DNA from: Allobosea sp. CRIB-10 | Lineage (GTDB): Bacteria > Pseudomonadota > Alphaproteobacteria > Rhizobiales > Beijerinckiaceae | Assembly (NCBI RefSeq): GCF_900112185.1 | Contig: NZ_FOKP01000004.1 | Location: 124,001-188,000 of the forward strand | Direction: 5' to 3' | DNA: 64,000 bases | Part shown: positions 7,042 to 14,344 of the stretch, piece by piece | Numbering within the stretch: position 1 is the first letter of the stretch | Layout: each line of letters opens with the position of its first letter | Program-made: the position numbers and the translations under genes | Notes under the pieces: generated by a model | Seen by the model: the letters and a program-made list of their open reading frames with translations, nothing else | What the model was told of the DNA's origin: nothing | The model's database searches: none

Positions 7042-8262
7042 ATGACCGCTCACGAAGGAAACCCCGCCTCTCAAGGCAGGCAAGACGGCTGGGCTGAGCC
7101 GCGCGCGACCGCGGTGCTGGTGCTCGCCGACGGCACGGTGCTCGAAGGCTTCGGCCTGGGAGCCATCGCCGAGGCGCCCGGCGAGGTCTGCTTCAACACG
7201 GCGATGACCGGCTATCAGGAGATCCTGACCGACCCGTCCTATGCCGGGCAGATCATCACCTTCACCTTCCCCCATATCGGCAATGTCGGCGTCAACGAAG
7301 AGGACACCGAGACGGTCAACGCCGCCGCCTCCTCCGGCGTGCGCGGCGTTGTGCTCCACGCCGAGGTGACCCAGCCCTCGAACTGGCGCGCCGCCAAGCA
7401 TCTCGACGCCTGGCTGAAGGCCCGCAACATCGTCGGCATCTGCGGCGTCGACACGCGAGCGCTGACCGCCCTGATCCGTGAGAACGGCATGCCCAACGCC
7501 GTCATCGCCCATGACCCGGCCGGCAATTTCGACATCGAGCGCCTCAAGAAGGAGGCCGCCGCCCTGCCCGACATGGCCGGGCTCGACCTTGTCCCGCTCG
7601 TCGCCGCGACCCAGCGCTATGATTGGGACGAGACGCCCTGGCAGTGGCCGCGCGGCTACGGCAAGCGCGAAGCTGCGGCGCATCGCGTCGTCGCCATCGA
7701 CTACGGCGTCAAGCGCAACATCCTGCGCCTGCTGGCCAAGGCCGGCTGCGAGGTCGAGGTCGTGCCTTCGACCGCATCGGCCAAGGACATCCTCGCGCTC
7801 AATCCCGACGGCGTCTTCCTGTCGAACGGCCCGGGCGACCCGGCCGCGACGGGCGAATACGCCGTGCCGGTGATCAGGGAACTGCTCGACCGCAAGATCC
7901 CGACCTTCGGCATCTGCCTCGGCCACCAGATGCTGGCGCTGGCCATCGGCGGCCAGACCATGAAGATGAAGCAGGGCCACCACGGCGCCAATCACCCGGT
8001 CCAGGACAAGACCACCGGCAAGGTCGAGATCGTCTCGATGAACCACGGCTTCGCCGTCGATCCGGCGACCCTGCCGGCCAACGCGACCGAGACCCATGTC
8101 TCGCTCTTCGACGGCAGCAATTGCGGCATCGCCCTGAACGACCGCCCGGCCTTCAGCGTCCAGCACCATCCGGAGGCTTCGCCCGGGCCGCAGGACAGCC
8201 ACTATCTCTTCACCCGCTTCGTCGAGCTGATGGAAGCGGAGAAGGCCAAGAAGGCCGCCTGA
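7042..8262 (+). CDS. carA: Carbamoyl-phosphate synthase small (glutaminase) subunit
   Basis: Supplies ammonia from glutamine to CarB for carbamoyl phosphate, the precursor of arginine and pyrimidines. The 406-residue protein has the CarA N-terminal domain (TAVLVLADGTVLEGFGLGAI, EVCFNTAMTGYQEILTDPSY) and a class I glutamine amidotransferase domain. The nucleophile is Cys292 in FGICLGHQMLALAIGG; VSMNHGFAVD and the His-Glu pair of VQHHPEASPGPQDSHYLF complete the triad. The ATG at 7042 is preferred to an earlier in-frame start at 6931 since the 37 extra residues are unlike the family. carB is not adjacent; it lies about 17.4 kb downstream on the same strand, with many unrelated genes between. Confidence 0.97.
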   Translation: MTAHEGNPASQGRQDGWAEPRATAVLVLADGTVLEGFGLGAIAEAPGEVCFNTAMTGYQEILTDPSYAGQIITFTFPHIGNVGVNEEDTETVNAAASSGVRGVVLHAEVTQPSNWRAAKHLDAWLKARNIVGICGVDTRALTALIRENGMPNAVIAHDPAGNFDIERLKKEAAALPDMAGLDLVPLVAATQRYDWDETPWQWPRGYGKREAAAHRVVAIDYGVKRNILRLLAKAGCEVEVVPSTASAKDILALNPDGVFLSNGPGDPAATGEYAVPVIRELLDRKIPTFGICLGHQMLALAIGGQTMKMKQGHHGANHPVQDKTTGKVEIVSMNHGFAVDPATLPANATETHVSLFDGSNCGIALNDRPAFSVQHHPEASPGPQDSHYLFTRFVELMEAEKAKKAA

Positions 8263-8282
8263 CCCGGCCATTGACAGCAAGG

Positions 8283-8307
8283 ATGGCGCGCGCTTTATGC
8301 GCGCCAT
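8283..8307 (+). terminator. Hairpin downstream of carA
   Basis: Perfect nine-base stem ATGGCGCGC / GCGCGCCAT with a seven-base loop, 20 bases after the carA stop. There is no T tract after it, so it would be a pause or RNA-stabilising hairpin or a non-canonical terminator rather than a textbook intrinsic terminator. Confidence 0.35.
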
Positions 8308-8377
8308 GACCTTCGCCTGCCTGCTCGCCCGCAACTATTACGCCCCGTCCTCATAGAGGCGGTGGCATTGACATGTC

Positions 8378-8400
8378 TCAACCGCCGCGCTGGCGGTTGA
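8378..8400 (+). promoter_or_regulatory. Perfect hairpin in the leader of the TyrA-like gene
   Basis: TCAACCGCC-GCGCT-GGCGGTTGA is a nine-base perfect inverted repeat with a five-base loop, 49 bases before the start codon of the next gene. TTGACA at 8369-8374 just upstream could be a -35 element, which would place the palindrome in the promoter as an operator; alternatively it is a leader hairpin. No regulator is assigned. Confidence 0.4.
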
Positions 8401-8448
8401 AATCAGGCAGTCACCCGGCATCGCGGCCCCTCCTCGAAGGACCCAGCG

Positions 8449-9258
8449 ATGCTTACCCCGAACACCACCAATCCCTCCGTCGGCCTGATGGGCTTCGGCG
8501 CCTTCGGCCGCCTGATCGCCCGTCACCTCAAGCCGCATTGCCGACTGCTGGCGTTCGATCCGGCTCTGCCGGTCGATGCGGCCTCAGGCGGCATCATCGC
8601 CGCCCACCCGGCCGAGATCGCCGCCTGCGATATCGTCATCTTGGCCGTGCCGGTCTCAGCCCTTTCCGAGGCGATCACGACCTTGCGGCCGCATCTGAGT
8701 CGCGGCGCGATCGTCGTCGATGTCGGCTCGGTCAAGATCGGCCCGGCCATGACCATGCTCGCCGAGCTGCCCGAGGACGTCGAGATCGTCGGGACCCATC
8801 CGCTCTTCGGCCCGCAGAGCGGCCGCGACGGCATTGCCGGCCTCAAGATCGCGATCTGCCCGATCCGCGGCGCCAGCGCCTGGCGCATCGCCGCCTTCCT
8901 GCGCCGCGTGCTGCACCTGAAGGTCATCATGACGACGCCGGAGGCGCATGACCGCGAGGCGGCGCTGGTTCAGGGCCTGACCCATCTCATCGCCAAGATC
9001 CTGGTCCGCATGGAGCCGCTGCCGCGCCGCATGACCACGGCGAGCTTCGACCTCCTGATGCGCGCGACCGAAATGGTGCGCCATGACAGCCCCGGCGTCT
9101 TCATGGCGATCGAGCAGGCCAACCCGCATGCCAAGCCGGTGCGCGACCGCTTTTTCGCGCTGGCCGAGGAGATGCGGGCGCATCTGGATCGGGATGCCGC
9201 TCTGTCCTTCGACCAGCGAGACGCGGGAGCCCTCTCCTGGAAGGAGAGGGTTGGGTGA
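8449..9258 (+). CDS. Prephenate/arogenate dehydrogenase family protein (TyrA-like)
   Basis: NAD(P)-dependent dehydrogenase of the TyrA family, which turns prephenate or arogenate into the tyrosine precursor. The 269-residue protein has the Rossmann motif GLMGFGAFGRLIARHLKP, the second-strand acid LAFDPA, CDIVILAVPVSAL, VVDVGSVKIGPA and the TyrA signature VGTHPLFGPQSGRDGIAGLK. The helical C-terminal domain follows (ALVQGLTHLIAKILVRMEPL). The GFGAFGR nucleotide-binding motif places it with the short arogenate-dehydrogenase-like enzymes. Its last residues (GALSWKERVG) and stop are encoded by the left arm of dispersed repeat A, so the natural C-terminus seems to have been replaced. Substrate preference cannot be told from sequence. 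Confidence 0.82.
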   Translation: MLTPNTTNPSVGLMGFGAFGRLIARHLKPHCRLLAFDPALPVDAASGGIIAAHPAEIAACDIVILAVPVSALSEAITTLRPHLSRGAIVVDVGSVKIGPAMTMLAELPEDVEIVGTHPLFGPQSGRDGIAGLKIAICPIRGASAWRIAAFLRRVLHLKVIMTTPEAHDREAALVQGLTHLIAKILVRMEPLPRRMTTASFDLLMRATEMVRHDSPGVFMAIEQANPHAKPVRDRFFALAEEMRAHLDRDAALSFDQRDAGALSWKERVG

Positions 9259-9372
9259 GGTGTTCGGACTGGAAACGTTGGCAGGAACCTGACCGCGCGG
9301 CCAAGCCGCACGGAGTTGGTCTGATCTCCCACACCTCACCCTGCCCTCTCCTTCCAAGAGAAGGTTCCCTGC
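9225..9372. repeat. Dispersed palindromic repeat, family A, copy 1
   Basis: About 148 bases with imperfect inverted ends: 9239-9263 matches the complement of 9331-9355 over 25 bases with two mismatches. The core contains TTCGGACTG and ACCGCGCGG. A second copy with the same ends and core lies at 20386-20541. The structure is that of a small non-coding MITE-like or REP-like element. The left arm overlaps the 3' end of the TyrA-like gene. Confidence 0.8.
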
Positions 9373-9395
9373 GCCTTTCCCGAGCAAACAGCCGT

Positions 9396-10328
9396 TCAGG
9401 CCGCCTTCGCCTCCTGCCTGAGAAACCCCGCGAGCTTGCCGGCCGGCAACCCCGCCTCCGTCGCGATCCGTGTCGCCAGCGCCACCGCCGCCGGGCGCGG
9501 CTGGCCCATCGGCCGGTCGAGCCAATAGGAGACCGGGTTCAGCGCCGTGCGAATATCGGCCCTGACAATCCGCCCGGCATCGACCTGCGCCTGCGCCAGA
9601 GGCGGGCGCGACAGCGCGACGCCGAGCCCGGATGCGGCGGCGTCGAGCACGAGATTATAGTCCTCGAAACGCCGGTCCTGCTGGCGCGGCCGGAAATCCA
9701 GCCCCTGCGCATTGAACCAGGAGCGCCAGCCGGCGGCGTCCGAATCGTGGATCAGCGGCTGGTCGAGGAAGCGCTCGGGCCTGCCCTCGCCGATCGCACG
9801 CGCCAGTTCCGGCGAGGCGACGGGATAGCACCATTCCTCGAAGAGCTGCACCGAGACCCGGCCCGGCGCGCCGCCCCGGCCGCAGCGAATGGCGAGGTCG
9901 ATCCCTTCCTCCTCGAGGTCGACCTTGCGATGATCGACCTGCAGCATGATCCGCACCGCGGGATCGCCACTCTCCAGACGCTGCCAGCGCGGCATCAGCC
10001 AGAGCGAGCAGACGGAAGGCGTCGCGCTGAAGCGCACCACCGCCGCCCCGCGCGGTTCGCTCCAGCGGTCGGAGGAATCGGCGAAGACCTGGAAGGCCTC
10101 CTGCGTGCGCTGGAACAGGCGCTGCCCCTCCGGCGTCAGCGCGACGCCACGCGCCTGGCGCTCGAAGACGCGCAGGCCGAGCCAATGCTCGAGCTTGGCG
10201 ACCTGCCGCGAGACCGCGCCATGGGTGAGGTTCAGCGCCTCGGCTGCGGCCGAGAAACTGCCCGAGCGGGCGGCGGCCTCGAAGGCGCGCAACGTGTCCA
10301 AGGGCGGAAGTAGCGAGCTGTGATCCAT
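9396..10328 (-). CDS. LysR family regulator (GcvA-like)
   Basis: A 310-residue LysR-type regulator. The DNA-binding domain reads LPPLDTLRAFEAAARSGSFS, AAAEALNLTHGAVSRQVAKL and EHWLGLRVFERQARGVALTP; the HGAVSRQVAKLE recognition helix and the PPLxxLRAFEAAARxGSF opening are typical of the GcvA/AmpR branch. The C-terminal domain has VRFSATPSVCSLWLMPRW and the effector-pocket stretch GIDLAIRCGRGG. ATG 10328 is preferred to an in-frame GTG six bases upstream. It is divergent from the EamA exporter at 10422 with 93 bases between, a common arrangement in which the regulator controls the transporter. Confidence 0.88.
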   Translation of the reverse strand: MDHSSLLPPLDTLRAFEAAARSGSFSAAAEALNLTHGAVSRQVAKLEHWLGLRVFERQARGVALTPEGQRLFQRTQEAFQVFADSSDRWSEPRGAAVVRFSATPSVCSLWLMPRWQRLESGDPAVRIMLQVDHRKVDLEEEGIDLAIRCGRGGAPGRVSVQLFEEWCYPVASPELARAIGEGRPERFLDQPLIHDSDAAGWRSWFNAQGLDFRPRQQDRRFEDYNLVLDAAASGLGVALSRPPLAQAQVDAGRIVRADIRTALNPVSYWLDRPMGQPRPAAVALATRIATEAGLPAGKLAGFLRQEAKAA

Positions 10329-10421
10329 GCTCACAGCTCGTCATTGAATTAGTCGTTTGTCAATCAGCTCGCCGAGGCGCTTATCGGAGACGAACCGTCA
10401 TTCGCCCGAACGAGGCCCGTC

Positions 10422-11321
10422 ATGACAACCGTCCCCTCCGCCGCGTCTTCCCGGCCCGGCTCCACGCTCGACGCCATGCTGCTCTTCACCATCCCCTTCA
10501 CCGTGATCGCCTGGGCCTCCTCCTTCCCGGCGATCCGGGCCGGCCTTGCCGGCTTCGGCGCGCTCGAACTGGCGGCGCTGCGTTTTGCCATCGCCGGCCT
10601 CTTCGCGGCGCTCTTCCTGGTCGTGACGCGGCCGAAACTGCCCGAGCGCGCCGATGTCTGGCGCTTCCTCACCGGCGGCATCGTCTTCATCGCGCTTTAT
10701 GCGATCTTCCTCAATCTCGGCCAGCGCGTCGTCCCGGCCGGCGCGGCGAGCTTCATCATCAACACCAACCCGATCATGACCGCGGCGCTCGCCATGCTGG
10801 TCCTGAATGAGCGCTTCAGCGCGCTCGCCTGGGCCGGTACGGCGCTCGCCTTCGCCGGCATCGGCGTGATCGCCCTCGGCAACGGGCTCGACCTCGATAT
10901 CGGCGTCAGCGTTCTGCTGATCCTCGGCGCCGCCCTGTGCAACTCGGTCTCGACCGTGGTGCAGAAGCCGCTTTTCGCCCGCCACAAGCCGCTGACCGTC
11001 GCGGCCTGGAACATGGCGCTCGGCGGGCTTGCACTCACGCCCTTCCTGCCCGGCGCGCTGGAGCAGTTGCCGGCCGCCCCGGCGCAGGCGATCTGGTCGG
11101 TGGTCTGGCTAGCTCTGGTCTCCAGCGTCGTCGCCTACGGCACCTGGGCGATCACCCTGTCGCGCCTGCCTGCCGCCCGCGCCGCCAATTTCCAGTACTG
11201 CGTGCCCCCCGCTGCGATGCTGATCAGCTTCCTCTGGCTCGGCGAGGTCCCGACCATGCTCGGCCTGATCGGCGGCGCCATGGCTCTCGCCGGCGTGGTG
11301 CTCGTCAACCTGAAACGGTGA
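10422..11321 (+). CDS. EamA/DMT family transporter
   Basis: A 299-residue inner-membrane protein with ten hydrophobic segments arranged as two EamA repeats (first half from [20 protein letters not shown], second half from [19 protein letters not shown]). Motifs such as [20 protein letters not shown] and [20 protein letters not shown] are typical of drug/metabolite exporters of the RhaT/YdcZ-type superfamily, which export amino acids or other small metabolites. The substrate is unknown. It diverges from a GcvA-like LysR gene that probably controls it. A 98-base palindromic repeat (family B) starts 15 bases after its stop. Confidence 0.87.
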   Translation: MTTVPSAASSRPGSTLDAMLLFTIPFTVIAWASSFPAIRAGLAGFGALELAALRFAIAGLFAALFLVVTRPKLPERADVWRFLTGGIVFIALYAIFLNLGQRVVPAGAASFIINTNPIMTAALAMLVLNERFSALAWAGTALAFAGIGVIALGNGLDLDIGVSVLLILGAALCNSVSTVVQKPLFARHKPLTVAAWNMALGGLALTPFLPGALEQLPAAPAQAIWSVVWLALVSSVVAYGTWAITLSRLPAARAANFQYCVPPAAMLISFLWLGEVPTMLGLIGGAMALAGVVLVNLKR

Positions 11322-11335
11322 GTAATCACCCTTGT

Positions 11336-11433
11336 CGTCATGGTCGGGCTTGTCCCGACCATCCACGTCTTTGCCTCACTCGTCGCGTGCGATGTTCAAG
11401 ACGTGGATGCTCGCCACAAGGGCGAGCATGACG
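11336..11433. repeat. Dispersed palindromic repeat, family B, copy 1
   Basis: A 98-base element beginning CGTCATGGTCGGGC and ending GGGCGAGCATGACG. It holds two internal stems, GGTCGGG/CCCGACC and GCTCGCC/GGCGAGC, and a longer pairing of CCACGTCTT with AAGACGTGG. Copy 2 at 12966-13063 has exactly the same length and near-identical ends, differing mainly in the central 25 bases. Confidence 0.88.
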
Positions 11434-11440
11434 GTGAGGG

Positions 11441-11992
11441 TCACTGCGCTGCCGGCCCCGCTTCACTGATCTGCTCTTCGATCCCCAGGATCAGCTTCCT
11501 GAGCAGCCCGGCCAGCGTCTCCCGCTCCCCCTCGTCGAGCGGCTCAAGGAACGCCAGCTCGCTCGCCATGTCCGTGCGAAAGGCCTGCTCGGCGAGTTCC
11601 GCTCCCGCCTCGGTCAGCGCCACCTGCACGCTGCGCCCGTCTTTCGGCGATTTCTCGCGCCGGATCAGCCCGGCCTTCTCCAGCCGGTCGAGCCGGTGGG
11701 TCAGCCCGCCCGAGGAGATCATCAACAGCGCGTACATCTCCGTCGGCGTCAGCCGATAGGGCGGGCCGGAGCGCTTCAGCGTCCCGATCACGTCGAACTC
11801 GCCGCGATCGAGCCCGAAGCTGGCGAAGGTCGCCTCGATGCTGGGCCGGACCAGGTTGCCGAGCCGGAAGGCGCGGCCGAGGATCGCCATCGGCTCGGTG
11901 TTCAGATCGGGCAGCTCGCGCGCCCATTGCCGGCGTAGCCGATCCACATGGTCCTCCATCGCGCGATCCAGATGCTGCGATTCGTCTGCCAT
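11441..11992 (-). CDS. MarR family transcriptional regulator
   Basis: A 183-residue winged-helix regulator. Core motifs are GLDRGEFDVIGTLKRSGPPY, RLTPTEMYALLMISSGGLTH, RLDRLEKAGLIRREKSPKDG and RSVQVALTEAGAELA, matching the MarR recognition helix and the beta-wing DxRSxxVxLT signature. The chosen ATG (MADESQHLDRAMEDHVDRL) gives the usual length; an upstream in-frame ATG at 12070 would place 26 unlikely residues in front and run into the operator region. It is divergent from the cupin gene at 12157, and three AGATATCT palindromes lie between them (12053-12113), the expected autoregulatory site. Confidence 0.9.
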   Translation of the reverse strand: MADESQHLDRAMEDHVDRLRRQWARELPDLNTEPMAILGRAFRLGNLVRPSIEATFASFGLDRGEFDVIGTLKRSGPPYRLTPTEMYALLMISSGGLTHRLDRLEKAGLIRREKSPKDGRSVQVALTEAGAELAEQAFRTDMASELAFLEPLDEGERETLAGLLRKLILGIEEQISEAGPAAQ

Positions 11993-12052
11993 TTCAGCGC
12001 CTTGGCTGTTGGATGCCCGGCAAGAAGACATACACGGCGCATCGACCCTCGC

Positions 12053-12113
12053 CAAGATATCTTGACACAAAGGTATTTATCTTGACGAGAAGATATCTCT
12101 CCGCTAGATATCT
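12053..12113. promoter_or_regulatory. Three AGATATCT palindromes, probable MarR operator
   Basis: CAAGATATCTTG (12053-12064) is a perfect 12-base palindrome; AGATATCT recurs at 12091-12098 and 12106-12113, and TATCTT-N6-AAGATA spans 12078-12095. All lie in the divergent region between the MarR gene and the cupin gene. MarR proteins commonly bind such sites and are released by a ligand, so both directions are probably controlled here. Confidence 0.65.
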
Positions 12114-12156
12114 CCCCACGAAGATAAATCGCCCACGACCAGCCAGGGAGGCAGTC

Positions 12157-12492
12157 ATGTTCAACGTCCCTCGGTCCGACGATCAGCAGCGCGGCGCCAA
12201 TCGCACGGTGCGTTTCGAGGGAGAGAAGCTCGGCGGCCCGGTCTCGTTCTTCATCGTCGACGCCGAGCCCGGTCAGGGCTCGATGCTGCACGTCCATCCC
12301 TATTCGGAGACCTGGATCGTCCGGAAGGGCGAGGCCGAGTTCACCGTCGGGGGGCAGACCACCCGCGGCTACCCTGGCGACATCGTCGTCGCCGCTGCGG
12401 ACATTCCGCATCGCTTCGAGAATGTCGGCGAAGGCCGGCTCGAGCTGATCTGCGTCCACCCGAACGGGCGGATCCTGCAGCATAACCTCTGA
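12157..12492 (+). CDS. Cupin domain protein
   Basis: A 111-residue single-domain cupin. Motif 1 is GSMLHVHPYSETWIVRKGEA, EFTVGG with metal ligands His-x-His and Glu; motif 2 is GYPGDIVVAAADIPHRFENV with the third His. Such proteins bind a metal and act as small dioxygenases, isomerases or binding proteins; the substrate is unknown. ATG 12157 is preceded by GGGAGG, whereas the open frame upstream runs through the palindromic operator and is not coding. It forms a pair with the VOC gene 30 bases downstream and is probably controlled by the divergent MarR regulator. Confidence 0.85.
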   Translation: MFNVPRSDDQQRGANRTVRFEGEKLGGPVSFFIVDAEPGQGSMLHVHPYSETWIVRKGEAEFTVGGQTTRGYPGDIVVAAADIPHRFENVGEGRLELICVHPNGRILQHNL

Positions 12493-12522
12493 AATCCTCG
12501 GCAACCAGCAAGGAAGACCACC

Positions 12523-12933
12523 ATGCCCAAGATGCTCTTCGTCAACCTGCCTGTCGCCGATCTTTCCGCCGCGACCCGCGTCTATGAGGCGATCGGCTGC
12601 AAGCAAAACCCGGATTTCAGCGACCACCAGGCTTCGAGCATGGTCTGGTCGGAAGCGATCACCTTCCATCTGCTGACCCGCGACTATTTCGCGACTTTCA
12701 TCAGCAAGCCCGTCGCCGACGCCCATGCCGGGGCGCAGGTGCTGCTGGCGCTCACCTTGGAGAGCCGCGCCGAGGTCGACGCCATGGTCGCAGCCGCAGC
12801 GGCCGCCGGCGGCAAGGCTGATCCACGCCCGGCGACAGATCTGGGCTGGCTCTACAACCGTGCCTTCGAGGACGCCGACGGCCACACCTTCGAAGCCGTC
12901 TTCGCCGATATGGCGGCGATGCCGGCGGGGTGA
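12523..12933 (+). CDS. VOC (glyoxalase/bleomycin-resistance) family protein
   Basis: A 136-residue vicinal-oxygen-chelate protein with the two beta-alpha-beta-beta-beta modules: KMLFVNLPVADLSAATRVYE, AIGCKQNPDFSDHQASSMVW, and in the second half GWLYNRAFEDADGHTFEAVF. The closing DADGHxFE motif is diagnostic, with Glu as a metal ligand. This subgroup (opening FVNLPVxDLxxA) is often annotated as lactoylglutathione lyase-like but the reaction is not established. AAGGAAG lies before the ATG. It follows the cupin gene and is probably in the same MarR-controlled unit, suggesting detoxification of a small carbonyl or aromatic compound (inference). Confidence 0.85.
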   Translation: MPKMLFVNLPVADLSAATRVYEAIGCKQNPDFSDHQASSMVWSEAITFHLLTRDYFATFISKPVADAHAGAQVLLALTLESRAEVDAMVAAAAAAGGKADPRPATDLGWLYNRAFEDADGHTFEAVFADMAAMPAG

Positions 12934-12965
12934 AGTGGGGCGGCCACGAGAACCCTCTCCTCCTC

Positions 12966-13063
12966 CGTCATGGTCGGGCTTGTCCCGACCATCCACGTCT
13001 TCGCTTCCTTGATCGAATGCCGCGTTCAAGGCGTGGATGCTCGCCACAAGGGCGAGCATGACG
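12966..13063. repeat. Dispersed palindromic repeat, family B, copy 2
   Basis: Same 98-base element as at 11336-11433, in the same orientation, 33 bases after the VOC gene stop. The two copies bracket the MarR-cupin-VOC cluster, an arrangement that would permit recombination or suggests insertion of the cluster. Confidence 0.88.
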
Positions 13064-13216
13064 GTCGGGCCAGCGGGGACAATTCCCCAATCAATCCCCG
13101 CCCCCGAAACCTGGCGTATGCTTGTCCCCGTCCCGCCCGAACCGAGGGGGCTTCGCGAGGCATCATGAGGCCGGGCGGGAGAGCGGTGTTTCGTGGCGAC
13201 AGGGCCTTGCGAGCCT

Positions 13217-13459
13217 GAAGGAGCCCAGCTCCGCAAAGGTGCGACCCACTTTTGCGATCCGGGCCGGCTCCTTCCACCACGGAGGGGTTTTCGTCGATGG
13301 GAGAGGCCCTCCCAGTCCTGCCGGACGTAACCAGACGGCGAGAACAGCTGAAGAGAACCGCGCGCGGGGTTCGGGCAGTGGCCAGTGGCGCTGCTTCGAC
13401 ACATCGACATCGACATTCGGCACGCAGCCGTCGACTGCGACGCCGCCTGAACCCCGCGC
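13217..13459. other. Gene-free stretch with strong nested stem-loops, possible structured RNA
   Basis: The 450 bases between repeat B and the phosphatase gene (about 13064-13531) have no convincing protein. They contain a nested structure: GAAGGAGCC (13217-13225) pairs with GGCTCCTTC (13266-13274), enclosing CGCAAAGGTG (13232-13241) paired to CACTTTTGCG (13247-13256) with one wobble. Further on, a 15-base stem joins 13362-13376 to 13445-13459 (core GCGCGGGGTTC / GAACCCCGCGC) around 68 bases. No known tmRNA, RNase P, 6S or riboswitch signature was recognised. It may be a non-coding RNA or decayed repeats. Confidence 0.35.
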
Positions 13460-13531
13460 CTCCCTCGGATGGCGTTCCCTGCAAACCCTCGCGGTGGAAG
13501 CCGGCGAGACGCTTTCTCTCGTCGGTCGGTC

Positions 13532-14342
13532 TCAGGCCTCCGCGAACAGCCGCCGCTGCAGTTCGTCCCAGAGCTCCGGCGTTTGCGCCGCCAGGATGCC
13601 GAAGCCCGGCTCGGCCGGTCTGTAGGGGCGCCCGTCGAAACGCGCGGCCCGGCCGCCGGCGCTCTTCGAGGAAGAGCGTGCCCGGTGCGTGGTCCCAGGG
13701 CAGGCCGCGCCAGAACATCACGAAATGCTGCTCGCCGCGCACGATAGCCGGGTATTCCTCGCCGGCGCAAAACATCCCCGGCAGGATAGCGGCGAGGTCC
13801 CGGCTATTGGCCTTGACCCGCGCCGTGATCTCGGCAGGCAAGAAGCGGGTTAGCACCCCGCCGCGCAGCCCGGACCACTGCGGCGATTGCCCGACCCTGA
13901 CGCGCTCGCCATCGACCCAGGCGCCGGAGCCGCGCTCGGCGACGTGGAGCGTGCCGGCCGCCGGGCTCAGCATCCAGGACGCCACCGTCTCGCCCTCGCG
14001 CAGCAGTGCCACCATCATCGAAAAACATGGGCTGCCCTTGACGAAATTGGACGTGCCGTCGACGGGATCGACGACGAAGACCGTGCCCTCGCCGAGCCCC
14101 TGCAGCAGCTCCGGCCGGGCCGAGACCGCCTCCTCGCCGATCACCCGCGAGCCGGGCAGCAGTTCAGGCAAGCGGAGACCGAGCAGCCGCTCGGCCTCTT
14201 CGTCGGCGATCGTGACCTCCTCGCCCGGCGATTTCACCCGGACCTCGGCCTCCGCCAGCTTCCGAAAGCGCGGCATCACCACCTCGGCCGCGACCTCGCG
14301 AAGCAGGATCGAGACCTGCTCGATCAGCTCCTGTCCGGCCAT
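13532..14342 (-). pseudogene. Inositol monophosphatase family phosphatase, interrupted by a one-base frameshift
   Basis: Mg-dependent phosphatase of the inositol monophosphatase/histidinol-phosphatase type, about 269 residues if intact. From ATG 14342 the protein reads normally through ADEEAERLL, the metal-binding motif VVDPVDGTSNFVKGSPCFSM and the second motif LPWDHAPGTLFLEE. Near 13657-13665 the frame breaks: reading on in the original frame gives Arg/Pro-rich nonsense, while dropping one base restores AGGRAARFDGRPYRPAEPGF, GILAAQTPELWDELQRRLFA, EA, stop at 13532. So there is one extra base relative to the family. Either a real recent mutation or a sequencing error. Two bases separate it from the upstream cfa gene, so it belongs to that operon. 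Confidence 0.82.
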
Positions 14343-14344
14343 CG

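Noticed and set aside
11336..13063. CRISPR array formed by similar 98-bp repeats
   Set aside because: Only two copies 1.6 kb apart with genes between; no short repeat-spacer periodicity here or elsewhere in the window.
13122..13625. Possible protein in the gene-free region before the phosphatase gene
   Set aside because: No family likeness, Ser/Arg/Gly-rich, and overlaps strong stem-loops and the 3' end of the phosphatase gene.
11902..13770. Open frame of 622 codons on the minus strand
   Set aside because: Runs across the MarR operator, the cupin and VOC genes and a repeat; no domain recognised.
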